In this document: piece by piece, positions 8,484 to 16,832 of the stretch
Position numbering within the stretch: position 1 is the stretch's first letter
Layout of the letters: each line of letters begins with the position of its first letter
DNA from: Chryseobacterium vaccae
GTDB taxonomy: Bacteria; Bacteroidota; Bacteroidia; Flavobacteriales; Weeksellaceae
DNA length: 64,000 nt
Direction: 5' to 3'
NCBI RefSeq assembly: GCF_009602705.1
Contig: NZ_VSWH01000001.1
Span: 1 to 64,000 of the forward strand
Program-made: the position numbers and the translations under genes
The notes under the pieces: generated by a model
What the model saw: only the letters and a program-made list of their open reading frames with translations
Databases searched by the model: none
Told to the model about the DNA's origin: nothing

Positions 8484-10076
8484 ATGTACAACAAAGGACT
8501 ATATAACGACTGGGTACCGAAACCCGTACAGCTGCTGCTGATCGTACTGCTTCTTGCAGTGGTGATGCCTCTTGGCGGTGTGTACACAGGGAATATCAGC
8601 TATCTGGTGAGCGGTACCGGAGCTCTTACAGAATATTTTATGTGGGCCAACTATGCGACCACAATCGGTATGGGAGCCTGTATGCCTATTGTTCTCAGAA
8701 TGAAGATGAGATTCAAGGTGAGAGATAAAATGGTGCTCCTCTTGGTGCTTTTAGGGCTTATGAGCTATATCAATGCAACGACTTTACAGCCTATGATCTT
8801 TGTATTTACGTCTTTACTGATTGGATTTATGAAGATGATGGTCACCATAGAACTATTCTTGCCGTTGATGATGATGATTGGAAACCGTGGAATGTTTTAC
8901 GGAGTATTCTATACATTTGTTCTGATCATGAACCAGGTAGCAGTTTATTATGCCGCAGAATTCTCCCTTTTGTATAACTGGCAGCAGTTTTATTTACTGA
9001 CATCGGTTTTATGCTTTATATTGGCACTTATTCACTGGATTTTTATGCATAATAAATATTTCGCATTGAAAGTTCCTCTGCATTATATCGACTGGCTGAG
9101 TATTTTACTGTTCATCTCCACCTTTATGTTTTCGGCCTATGTATACTCTTTCGGGAGACAGCAGGACTGGCTGAATTCAAAAAATATCATTAATGCCAGT
9201 ATAGCTGCTTTTGTAAGCTTTGCATTGCTGGCCATCCGTCAGTCAACGCTGAAACGGCCTTACCTGTCCTTTAAAATATTCACCAAAAATAATGTACAGC
9301 ATGGTTTATTTATGTTGTTCTGGCTGGGAATGTTTTTAGGAACGGCATCTCTTCAGAATACTTTTGCGGTAGGAGTTTTAGGATATGATCAGCTCACGAA
9401 TGCCAGACTCAGCATGCTGATGGTTCCGGGCATTATTCTAGCAGGCGCAATTGCTATATTCTGGTTCAAAAAAGAAAAACCGTTAAAAATGTACATTTTT
9501 TCAGGGTTTGCTGCGATGATAGGATATGCTATAATTATGTACTTTTCTATGGTATTAGAATTCAGTTATGACAACTGGTATCTTCCGATGTTCTTAAAAG
9601 GTTATGGAATGTGCTCATTATTTATTTCCGTTTGGTTCTATACGTTGGATAAACTTGAAATGGATGAAATGCTGGCCGCTATCGGATTGGTGCTGGTTTG
9701 GAGAACTTTCCTGGCGGTAGGTATTTTTTCAACCTTATATTCATGGTTTCAGTACAGATTTCAGGTGGCAGCTGTAGGAGATCTCGCGGTATATATGGAT
9801 GGGATGACGGTGACCCCTCAGAATGTTGCAGCCAATATGAAGGGCATTCAGCTGAATGCCATTATTATTGCCACTAAAAAGATCTTCGGATATATTATCC
9901 TGACAGGTTTTGGGGTGTTGTTGTATGTAATTACCCATCATTTCGGGGCAAAACGTTTCCAGTATATGAGATTTGTGAGAGTTATCGGAGGTAAATCTGT
10001 CATTGCCAGAAGAAGACTAAAAGAAAGAAAAAAAATGTTAGAAGAAATAAAAGACGCAGCAGGACCTGCGGTTTAA
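8484..10076 (+). CDS. MFS drug:H+ antiporter, EmrB-like (14 TM)
   Basis: This is the inner-membrane pump of the tripartite system, expected to use the proton gradient to export a toxic compound. The 530-residue protein is almost entirely hydrophobic, with about 14 predicted transmembrane helices, as in the DHA2/EmrB family. A basic loop (RMKMRFKVRDK) follows the early helices and the C-terminal tail is highly basic (RRRLKERKKM). The ATG at 8484 is chosen because the upstream in-frame extension lies in a repeat-filled spacer. The gene ends about 20 bp before a strong terminator that closes the operon. The substrate cannot be read from the sequence. Confidence 0.92.
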   Translation: MYNKGLYNDWVPKPVQLLLIVLLLAVVMPLGGVYTGNISYLVSGTGALTEYFMWANYATTIGMGACMPIVLRMKMRFKVRDKMVLLLVLLGLMSYINATTLQPMIFVFTSLLIGFMKMMVTIELFLPLMMMIGNRGMFYGVFYTFVLIMNQVAVYYAAEFSLLYNWQQFYLLTSVLCFILALIHWIFMHNKYFALKVPLHYIDWLSILLFISTFMFSAYVYSFGRQQDWLNSKNIINASIAAFVSFALLAIRQSTLKRPYLSFKIFTKNNVQHGLFMLFWLGMFLGTASLQNTFAVGVLGYDQLTNARLSMLMVPGIILAGAIAIFWFKKEKPLKMYIFSGFAAMIGYAIIMYFSMVLEFSYDNWYLPMFLKGYGMCSLFISVWFYTLDKLEMDEMLAAIGLVLVWRTFLAVGIFSTLYSWFQYRFQVAAVGDLAVYMDGMTVTPQNVAANMKGIQLNAIIIATKKIFGYIILTGFGVLLYVITHHFGAKRFQYMRFVRVIGGKSVIARRRLKERKKMLEEIKDAAGPAV

Positions 10077-10096
10077 AGATACCTTGTTTTTCACCA

Positions 10097-10141
10097 GTAA
10101 GATCCCGGACTTTGTTCAAAAGTCGGGATCTTACGTTTTTT
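10097..10141 (+). terminator. Strong intrinsic terminator closing the efflux operon
   Basis: A 16-bp stem with one bulged G (GTAAGATCCCG..ACTTT at 10097-10113 with AAAGTCGGGATCTTAC at 10119-10134) is followed by a T run from 10136. Confidence 0.85.
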
Positions 10142-10161
10142 ATGAATGAGGTATTTTTAAG

Positions 10162-10196
10162 ATCTGCATAATCTGCCAGATCAGCGAGCGAAAATA
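10162..10196 (+). repeat. ATCTGCCAGAT dispersed element (copy)
   Basis: ATCTGCATAATCTGCCAGAT is followed by CAGCGAGCGAAAATA. It aligns with 25217-25250 and more weakly with 4781-4806. ATCTGCCAGAT is an imperfect palindrome. The rest of the 325-bp spacer 10077-10402 holds the terminator and the promoter of the next gene. Confidence 0.5.
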
Positions 10197-10367
10197 TAAA
10201 AGGATTATGTATTGAAGTTGAGTTTTACCACACAAAATTTTCATTTCTAAAACTGCTGATTTTAATGTTTCATATAAATTTTAAACAGACTCTAAGGATG
10301 AACAATACCCTCTGGAAAATATGAAAAATTTCATACTGAATTGTTTTTATTTAGAAAGAATAAAAAT

Positions 10368-10375
10368 TAAATTTG
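10368..10375 (+). promoter_or_regulatory. Putative promoter element TAAATTTG of the receptor gene
   Basis: TAAATTTG fits TAnnTTTG and lies 27 nt before the ATG at 10403. A TTG at 10341-10343 could be the -33 box, although the 24-nt spacing is long. The A/T-rich stretch TTTAGAAAGAATAAA at about 10350-10364 might be an iron-regulator site, but this is only a guess. Confidence 0.45.
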
Positions 10376-10402
10376 ACGCATTATAAAACTTGAAATAAAA
10401 GA

Positions 10403-12613
10403 ATGAAAAAGCAGTATGCGTTAATAGGATTATTAGCTTCGGGAATGATGTTTTCCCAGACCGTTAATGACTCTATAGCCTCTAAAGGTATTGATGATGT
10501 GGTGATTGTAGCCTCCCGAAAACCTACAAAAATCTCTGATATTCCGGGAACCGTTTGGGTGGTACAGAAAGAAAAAATTCAGGAGCAGGCCAAAAGCGGA
10601 GTTCCTATCAAAGAAATGCTTTCTATCCTGATTCCGAGTATGGATATTGGTCCTCAGGGAAGAACCAATTACGGACAGAATATGAGAGGACGCTCTGCGT
10701 TGGTTATGATAGACGGGGTTTCCCTGAACAGTATCCGCGCAATCAGCAGACAATTGGACGCTATTGACCCATTTAATATTGAAAGAATAGAAGTTCTTTC
10801 CGGAGCAAGCTCTATCTATGGAGGAAATGCTACAGGAGGAATTATCAATATCATCACCAAAGCTCCCTCTAAAAACGGAATTAGCGGAGAAACGGAAGTA
10901 GGGGTAAGAACCGGATTTATGGGGAAAGATGATCATGATTTCCGTGCGGCACAATCTATTGCAGGAAAAGGAGAGAAACTTTTCGGAAGGCTGGGAATCG
11001 CTTACCAGCAGAATGGAGGGGTGTACGGAGCAGACCAGAATCAGGTGATTACCGATATTACGCAAACCGATCTTCAGTATAACCAGTCCATTGATATTCT
11101 TGCTACAGGAGGTTATAAATTTAACAACAAGCATAAAATTACAGCGTCACTTCAGTATTATAATTCTAAATTTAATGGTGACAGAAGTCTTTATTTAGGA
11201 CAGAGTCTGAGCGCTTTTACCACAAAAAATGCGTCCTTACTGGAAATGCGTGACGGTTTTTCATCAGACAAAAATGTAGGAACAGAACGTTTTATGGGAA
11301 CCTTGGCTTATAATGCTAACGGTATTTTAGGTGGACAGGATCTTTATGTACAGCTGGCGGCAAGAGGAGAGAAGCTTGGGTTCTATCCTTTCCCGGGAAC
11401 AGTAGCACTTCAAAGTGGGCCGATTGCCTATATGTCTTCTTCACAGCAGGATACGTATTATTCAGGGATCAAGGCATTATTGTCAAAATCCTGGAGAACC
11501 TTGAACGTAACGTATGGAGTAGATGTAGATCTGGAGAAATTCGAAGGAACACAATCTGTTTATGATCTGGCCAAAACCATGTCGAGCGGTGGTTTAATCA
11601 ACGAAACAAAATACAGTCTGGGAAGATATCCTACCAATCATTCGCAGAGCTATGCAGGATATGTTCAGGCAAAATATGATATCCTTCCAAAACTTCAGAT
11701 CAATGCGGGAATCCGTTACCAGAATATCAAAGTAAAAGTAGATGATTTCGTAGGTTCCGTACAGCAGACTCAGGTGGCTATGGGCTACGGAAATTCAGCA
11801 TCTGCCATTCCGGGTGGTGAGAGTTCATATAATGTAACCCTGGCGAATGCAGGTCTGTTATATAAATTCAATGAGCAGCACCAGGCATGGGGAACATTTT
11901 CACAGGGAGTAAGCCTTGCAGACCCTTCCAAGTATTATGGAATCGGAACGTATAAACTGGTCAATAACAACTGGGACGTAGTTTCCAGTATCAATGTAAA
12001 GCAACAGCCTCTTCAGGCGATTAAAACCAATCAGTTTGAAGTAGGGTATCGTATGAACAAAGGCGGATTCAGAGGGCAGATCGCAGGTTTCCTGAGTAAT
12101 TCTGATAAAACAGTGACGGTTGACAGAAAGACATTCCAGATCCTTGTTAATGATCTTAAGCTGAGAAATATGGGAATAGAAGCAGAAGTTTCCTATTCTA
12201 TGAATAATGGAGTTTATTTCGGGGCCAGCGGCCTTTTAATCAAATCGGAAGTAGATAATCAGGGCGAATGGCAGAAGCAGGAAATTTATAATGCTTCCCC
12301 TTCAAAACTGGTCACTTATATAGGTTATAATGTTAAAAACTGGTCATTCAGATTCCAGTCGCTGCAAAACTTCAAGCTGACGGATGATCTGAAAAATGAA
12401 ATTGACGGTTATAATACTTCAGACCTTATGGTAGGATACCGTTTCCCTTGGGGTAAATTCAATCTGGGAATCCAGAATGTATTCAATACAGATTATCAGA
12501 CGATATGGAGCAAGCGTTCCCAGGTGTTGTATTCTACGTACGGACTTCCTGAGCTTTTTAATTATAAAGGAAGAGGAAGAACATTCAACCTTTCCTATAC
12601 CTTTAATTTTTAG
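10403..12613 (+). CDS. TonB-dependent siderophore receptor
   Basis: This is a 736-residue outer-membrane gated channel that imports a ferric siderophore using TonB energy. It has a signal peptide (MKKQYALIGLLASGMMFSQ), then a plug domain (about 28-155) with the conserved blocks MRGRSALVMIDGVSLN and IERIEVLSGASSIYGGNATG, and a large beta-barrel ending in a typical aromatic C-terminal strand (RTFNLSYTFNF). The following gene is a siderophore-interacting flavoprotein, which supports iron rather than sugar uptake. The plug sequence resembles hydroxamate-type receptors, but the ligand cannot be fixed from sequence. Confidence 0.92.
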   Translation: MKKQYALIGLLASGMMFSQTVNDSIASKGIDDVVIVASRKPTKISDIPGTVWVVQKEKIQEQAKSGVPIKEMLSILIPSMDIGPQGRTNYGQNMRGRSALVMIDGVSLNSIRAISRQLDAIDPFNIERIEVLSGASSIYGGNATGGIINIITKAPSKNGISGETEVGVRTGFMGKDDHDFRAAQSIAGKGEKLFGRLGIAYQQNGGVYGADQNQVITDITQTDLQYNQSIDILATGGYKFNNKHKITASLQYYNSKFNGDRSLYLGQSLSAFTTKNASLLEMRDGFSSDKNVGTERFMGTLAYNANGILGGQDLYVQLAARGEKLGFYPFPGTVALQSGPIAYMSSSQQDTYYSGIKALLSKSWRTLNVTYGVDVDLEKFEGTQSVYDLAKTMSSGGLINETKYSLGRYPTNHSQSYAGYVQAKYDILPKLQINAGIRYQNIKVKVDDFVGSVQQTQVAMGYGNSASAIPGGESSYNVTLANAGLLYKFNEQHQAWGTFSQGVSLADPSKYYGIGTYKLVNNNWDVVSSINVKQQPLQAIKTNQFEVGYRMNKGGFRGQIAGFLSNSDKTVTVDRKTFQILVNDLKLRNMGIEAEVSYSMNNGVYFGASGLLIKSEVDNQGEWQKQEIYNASPSKLVTYIGYNVKNWSFRFQSLQNFKLTDDLKNEIDGYNTSDLMVGYRFPWGKFNLGIQNVFNTDYQTIWSKRSQVLYSTYGLPELFNYKGRGRTFNLSYTFNF

Positions 12614-12665
12614 AAATTTAAATTAAGCTTCTTAGCCTTGATTTAAATTCATCAAATATGAATAC

Positions 12666-12701
12666 AAATCCGGTTTCTGTGATCATCGGAAACCGGATTT
12701 T
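12666..12701 (+). terminator. Hairpin between receptor and SIP gene (terminator or attenuator)
   Basis: A perfect 12-bp stem, AAATCCGGTTTC (12666-12677) with GAAACCGGATTT (12689-12700), lies between the receptor and the SIP gene. It has only a short T tract. It overlaps an upstream in-frame ATG (12658), which therefore is unlikely to be the SIP start. It may lower read-through into the second gene. Confidence 0.6.
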
Positions 12702-12720
12702 AACTTTTAAAATTTCAGTT

Positions 12721-13533
12721 ATGGCTAAAATTCAAACAGGTCGCATTGTTGTAGAAATGACCAGAAAAGAGTATATCACAGACCATTTTATCAGGGTTTA
12801 TCTGTATTCTCCGGATGTCCATCTGTTTAAGAATACTACGATTGGTGATAACAATAAGATTGCTGTTCCGCCGGCTGGTTTAAACGAAATCCATTTCCCG
12901 GAACTGGATGAGAGCAGACAATGGGTCTATCCGCCTAAAGAAGTTGCTCCTGCAGTGAGAACCTACACCCACAGCGGAATTGATCTCGAGAAAAATGAGC
13001 TGATCATTGATTTTGTGGATCATGGCGACGGCGGCCCTGCATCGAAATGGGCCCGTGAGGCAGAAGCCGGCTCAAAGCTGGGAATCATGATGAGAACAGA
13101 AGAAAAAGAGCTCTGCCCCAAAGCGGAATGGTATCTTCTGGTGGGTGACGCAACAGCGATTCCTGTTCTGAGTGCTATTCTGAACACCCTGCCGGAAACA
13201 GCGAAAGGCGTCTGTATCCTTGAAGTTCACGGAAAAGAGGATGAGCAGATCATTCAGACAAAAGCCGATATTGAATTCATATGGTTACACAACACAGAAC
13301 CTCATAGCAGCAGCCAGATGGCCGATACCGTAAAAAGTATTGCCATTCCTGAAACTACAAAGTTTGGATACATAGCCACGGAATTTTCAAGTGTTAAAGA
13401 AATCCGTACCTATCTCAGAAAAGAAAAAAACTGGACTGCAAAGGAACTGAATGCTTATTCTTACTGGAAAGCAGGCGTTGCAGAAAATGAATCAGAGAAA
13501 GACAGACATAAGGAGAAAGATTCAATGGGATAG
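12721..13533 (+). CDS. Siderophore-interacting protein (SIP/ViuB family flavoreductase)
   Basis: This cytoplasmic FAD-dependent ferric-siderophore reductase releases iron as Fe(II). The 270-residue protein has the FAD-binding signature of the family, VRTYTHSGIDLE followed by IDFVDHGDGGPASKWA. A C-terminal NAD(P)H-type domain follows with YLLVGDATAIPVL and the end segment RTYLRKEKNWTAKELNAYSYW (one residue short of the usual YW-G ending, here YWKAG). The start at 12721 is used because the 21 codons before it form a terminator hairpin. It is paired with the upstream TonB receptor, as in many iron loci. Confidence 0.9.
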   Translation: MAKIQTGRIVVEMTRKEYITDHFIRVYLYSPDVHLFKNTTIGDNNKIAVPPAGLNEIHFPELDESRQWVYPPKEVAPAVRTYTHSGIDLEKNELIIDFVDHGDGGPASKWAREAEAGSKLGIMMRTEEKELCPKAEWYLLVGDATAIPVLSAILNTLPETAKGVCILEVHGKEDEQIIQTKADIEFIWLHNTEPHSSSQMADTVKSIAIPETTKFGYIATEFSSVKEIRTYLRKEKNWTAKELNAYSYWKAGVAENESEKDRHKEKDSMG

Positions 13534-13534
13534 A

Positions 13535-13640
13535 TGAATAGTGAATTTTGCTTTGCAATGAATGGTGAATTGCTGATGTTAAATTATTAGAACTGACCAA
13601 TTGCTCATTACCCATTACTTATTTATCAATTACTCATTTC
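13535..13640 (+). repeat. Word-array spacer with inverted halves (GTGAATTGC type)
   Basis: The left half repeats words such as AATAGTGAATT and AATGGTGAATTGC. The right half carries their complements, such as CAATTGCTCATTACCCATTA and CAATTACTCATTT. No gene is visible here. It separates the SIP gene from the methyltransferase promoter. Confidence 0.45.
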
Positions 13641-13651
13641 CAATAAACCCG

Positions 13652-13659
13652 TATCTTTG
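13652..13659 (+). promoter_or_regulatory. Promoter element TATCTTTG of the methyltransferase gene
   Basis: TATCTTTG fits TAnnTTTG. It lies 17 nt before the ATG at 13677 and supports that start over an upstream TTG at 13665. Confidence 0.55.
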
Positions 13660-13676
13660 CCACTTTGAAAACGACT

Positions 13677-14381
13677 ATGAAAGATTTAATGGGTAAAGCG
13701 GTCTGGGATTATTTTCATAATGAAGATCCCGAGGATCTGCAGACAGAAACATCAATTTCGGAACTGGATGAGCTCCCGGTAGCTTATCTTTTCAGGGATT
13801 TTGAGGTGATGAATGACATTGAGCAGAAAGCTTTGAAGCTGGCGGAAGGAAAAGTTCTGGATATTGGAGCTGGAGCAGGATCACACGCTCTTTATCTTCA
13901 GAATCTGAGAAACCTTGATGTGCTGGCATTGGATATTTCACCAAAATCTATTGAAGTTTGTAAACTGAGAGGTATAAAAAAAGCGGTTTGTGAAAATATG
14001 GTGGAGCTTTCCGGGGAAACATTTGATACAATTCTGATGCTGATGAACGGAACCGGAATTTTTGAAAGTCTCGCAAAAATTGACACGTATCTTCAGAAGC
14101 TCCATTCTCTACTGAATGAAAACGGGCAGATCCTGATTGACAGCACAGATATTCTTTATATGTTTGACCGTGATGAAGATGGCGGAGTATATATTCCGGC
14201 AGAAGGTTATTATGGCGAATTAGGATATACGGTTCATTACAAAGGAGAATCCGAAAACCCGATCACCTGGTTGTATCTTGATTTTAATACCCTTAAAAAT
14301 GCTGCTGAGCATAATGGTTTTAGGATTGAAAAGGTATTGAAAGATGAAGATTCTTATCTGGCAAAGCTGACAAAAAATTAG
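13677..14381 (+). CDS. Class I SAM-dependent methyltransferase
   Basis: The 234-residue cytoplasmic protein has the Rossmann methyltransferase motifs: motif I KVLDIGAGAGSHALYL (about 60-75), the acidic end of strand 2 in VLALDISPKSIEV, motif IV DTILMLMNGTGIFE and NENGQILIDSTDI. This is the layout of small-molecule or tRNA methyltransferases, but no substrate-specific feature is recognised. It has its own promoter and shares a bidirectional terminator with the convergent metG gene, so it is a single-gene unit. The catalytic class is certain but the substrate is unknown. Confidence 0.85.
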   Translation: MKDLMGKAVWDYFHNEDPEDLQTETSISELDELPVAYLFRDFEVMNDIEQKALKLAEGKVLDIGAGAGSHALYLQNLRNLDVLALDISPKSIEVCKLRGIKKAVCENMVELSGETFDTILMLMNGTGIFESLAKIDTYLQKLHSLLNENGQILIDSTDILYMFDRDEDGGVYIPAEGYYGELGYTVHYKGESENPITWLYLDFNTLKNAAEHNGFRIEKVLKDEDSYLAKLTKN

Positions 14382-14409
14382 AATACTGTTTTCAGCAGAT
14401 ATACATAAA

Positions 14410-14450
14410 AAAGACACATGAAAATCAAATTTCATGTGTCTTTATTTTTT
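14410..14450. terminator. Bidirectional terminator between methyltransferase and metG
   Basis: A perfect 14-bp stem (14410-14423 with 14430-14443; core AAAGACACATGAAA) has T runs on both strands. It serves the two convergent genes. Confidence 0.88.
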
Positions 14451-14464
14451 ATCTTAAATATTGA

Positions 14465-16501
14465 TTATCCTATTTCAATACCGTTCTCTACATTGCTGTC
14501 ATCCGGTGTTACAAAAGATAACTTTCCATCCGGTTTGGTCGTCAGTAACAACATTCCCTGAGACTCAATTCCTCTGATTTTTCTCGGAGCAAGGTTCAGA
14601 AGAATCATCACCTGTTTCCCGATTACTTCTTCAGGAGTAAAGCTTTCCGCGATCCCGGAAACTACCGTTCTTACATCCACACCTGTATCTACCGTCAGTT
14701 TTAAAAGTTTGTCTGCTTTTTCTACTTTTTCAGCTTCAAGGATGGTTGCTGTTCTCAGATCAATTTTGGTAAAATCATCAAATGTGATTTCTTCTTTCAT
14801 AGGATTCGCGTTAGGGTTGGTCTTTTTATTGTTTTGTTTCGTTTGTTCCAGCTTTTGGATCTGGGCTTCAATCACATTGTCTTCAATTTTTGAGAAAAGA
14901 AGAGAAGCTTCGTTAATTTTGTGGCCAGTTTCTATTAAAACAGATGTGTTTTCAACATCACTCCAGCTAACCTGTTCAACATTGAACATCGTTAATAGCT
15001 TTTCAGAGCTGAAAGGCATGAACGGCTCACATAACTGTGCCAAAGCAACAGCGATTTGTGCTCCGACAAATAAAGATTGTGCTGCCTTTTCAGGGCTATC
15101 CTTAATTGTTTTCCATGGTTCTTCAGTCTGAAGGTACTGGTTTCCAAAACGGGCAAGATTCATTAAAGCAGATAATGCATTTCTGAACTCATAGTTTTCA
15201 AGGAATCCTGAAATCTCTCTGGCCGCTTTATTGATTTCCTGTAATTCAGGACTGTTTATATCGCCTTGCGGAACAACTCCATCATAATATTTATGAATCA
15301 AAACGGCAACTCTGTTAATAAAGTTTCCGAAAATTCCTACCAGTTCAGAATTATTCTTCGTCTGGAAATCTTTCCATGTGAAGTTATTATCTTTAGTTTC
15401 AGGAGCTGATGAAAGAAGGGCATACCTTAGCACATCCTGCTGTCCCGGGAAATCTTCTACATATTCATGAGCCCATACTGCCCAGTTTCTTGATGTGGAG
15501 ATTTTATCGTTCTCAAGATTTAAGAATTCAAAAGCAGGAACATTTTTCGGCATAATGTAATCACCATGAGCCTTCATCATAGAAGGGAAGATGATGCAGT
15601 GGAAAACAATATTGTCTTTTCCAATGAAGTGAACCAGGTCACTGTTTTCACTCTGCCAGTAATCTTTCCAGTCTTTTCCGTTCTTTTCAGCCCATTCCTG
15701 GGTGAATGAAATATACCCGATAGGCGCATCAAACCATACATAAAGAACTTTTCCTTCAGCATTCGGAAGCGGTACCGGAACTCCCCAATTGAGGTCTCTG
15801 GTCATCGCACGGGGCTTTAAACCATCATTTAACCATGATTTTACCTGACCGTAAACATTAGGTTTCCAATCATCTTTGTGGCCTTCAATAATCCATTCAT
15901 TCAGGAAATCTTCATATTCATTTAAAGGAAGATACCAGTTCTTGGTTTCTTTAAGAACCGGGATGTTTCCGCTTAACATTGATTTCGGATTGATGAGTTC
16001 TGAGGGTGAAAGGGTAGAACCACATTTTTCACACTGGTCTCCATAGGCATTTTCATTACCACAGTTCGGACATGTTCCTACAATATAACGGTCTGCAAGG
16101 AATTCTCCTGCCTGCTCATCAAAATACTGCTCAGAAATTTCTTCCGTGAATTTGCCTTTTTCATAAAGCACCTTGAAAAAATCTTGGCTGGTTTCATAGT
16201 GCTTTTTAGACGTTGTTCTGGAATATTCATCAAATGAGATCCCAAGATCTGAAAACGATTTTTTGATGATCTCATGATATTTGTCTACAATATCCTGAGG
16301 GGTTACTCCTTCTTTTTTGGCTCTGATGGTAATAGGAATACCGTGTTCATCCGACCCGCAGATAAACGCTACCTCTTTTCCTGATCTTCTCTGAAATCTT
16401 GCGTAGACATCCGCAGGAATATATACACCTGCCAAATGTCCTATATGAACCGGTCCGTTTGCATAGGGCAAAGCTGCCGTAATCATCTTCCTGTTTGACA
16501 T
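14465..16501 (-). CDS. metG: Methionyl-tRNA synthetase
   Basis: MetRS charges tRNAMet with methionine. The 678-residue protein has the class I HIGH motif as HIGH in GPVHIGHLAG near residue 20, a zinc knuckle with CPNC and CEKC, the KMSKS counterpart KISTS (NDKISTSRNW), an anticodon-binding helical domain, and a C-terminal Trbp111-like tRNA-binding domain (FDDFTKIDLRTATI to the end) after a charged linker. This is the long, dimeric form common in Bacteroidota. It is monocistronic and convergent with the methyltransferase gene. All domains look intact. Confidence 0.97.
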   Translation of the reverse strand: MSNRKMITAALPYANGPVHIGHLAGVYIPADVYARFQRRSGKEVAFICGSDEHGIPITIRAKKEGVTPQDIVDKYHEIIKKSFSDLGISFDEYSRTTSKKHYETSQDFFKVLYEKGKFTEEISEQYFDEQAGEFLADRYIVGTCPNCGNENAYGDQCEKCGSTLSPSELINPKSMLSGNIPVLKETKNWYLPLNEYEDFLNEWIIEGHKDDWKPNVYGQVKSWLNDGLKPRAMTRDLNWGVPVPLPNAEGKVLYVWFDAPIGYISFTQEWAEKNGKDWKDYWQSENSDLVHFIGKDNIVFHCIIFPSMMKAHGDYIMPKNVPAFEFLNLENDKISTSRNWAVWAHEYVEDFPGQQDVLRYALLSSAPETKDNNFTWKDFQTKNNSELVGIFGNFINRVAVLIHKYYDGVVPQGDINSPELQEINKAAREISGFLENYEFRNALSALMNLARFGNQYLQTEEPWKTIKDSPEKAAQSLFVGAQIAVALAQLCEPFMPFSSEKLLTMFNVEQVSWSDVENTSVLIETGHKINEASLLFSKIEDNVIEAQIQKLEQTKQNNKKTNPNANPMKEEITFDDFTKIDLRTATILEAEKVEKADKLLKLTVDTGVDVRTVVSGIAESFTPEEVIGKQVMILLNLAPRKIRGIESQGMLLLTTKPDGKLSFVTPDDSNVENGIEIG

Positions 16502-16521
16502 TTATAGTAAAATTTTAACTG

Positions 16522-16529
16522 CAAAGATA
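16522..16529 (-). promoter_or_regulatory. Promoter element TATCTTTG of metG
   Basis: Read on the minus strand, 16529-16522 is TATCTTTG, matching TAnnTTTG, 20 nt before the metG ATG. The spacer 16502-16832 also carries the regulatory repeats of the divergent Sus locus. Confidence 0.55.
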
Positions 16530-16609
16530 AGGATTATCTCATGAATTCTGTTGAAGCTTCTATAATAATCCTTTTTTTGAGGTTTTGAAGGCGGAGTATG
16601 TTACATTTA

Positions 16610-16627
16610 GTTAAACAATTGTTTAAC
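16610..16627. promoter_or_regulatory. 18-bp perfect palindrome upstream of the Sus locus
   Basis: GTTAAACAATTGTTTAAC is a perfect 18-bp palindrome with no T tail suitable for termination. Its place in the metG-susC divergent spacer suggests a dimeric regulator site. Confidence 0.45.
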
Positions 16628-16719
16628 TTTTTGTTAATGAACGAAATATGTTATGCTACGCATAGAACGATATAAATAAATGAAATTCAGATTTTTAATT
16701 TGAAAACGACGGGTAATTT

Positions 16720-16752
16720 ACATAAAATTATCTAAAATTCACATAAAATTAT
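16720..16752 (+). promoter_or_regulatory. Direct repeats ACATAAAATTAT spaced by 21 bp, upstream of susC
   Basis: The 12-mer ACATAAAATTAT occurs at 16720-16731 and 16741-16752, exactly two helical turns apart, about 80 bp before the chosen susC start. This spacing is typical of tandem activator sites. Confidence 0.45.
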
Positions 16753-16832
16753 GGTAATTCTATTTTTTTTATAAATTGCAAGACTGGTTTGCCAGGCTTA
16801 TTAGAAAAACGAAACTAAAAAAAAACGATATT

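Noticed and set aside
10433..11134. Open frame of 233 codons on the minus strand
   Set aside because: It is antisense to the plug and early barrel of the siderophore receptor. No domain or promoter supports it.
12658..12720. Upstream ATG as start of the SIP gene
   Set aside because: The region forms a perfect hairpin, and the family start fits the later ATG.
14709..15131. Open frame of 140 codons on the plus strand with hydrophobic stretches
   Set aside because: It is antisense to the C-terminal domains of metG. The hydrophobic look comes from the complement of charged codons.
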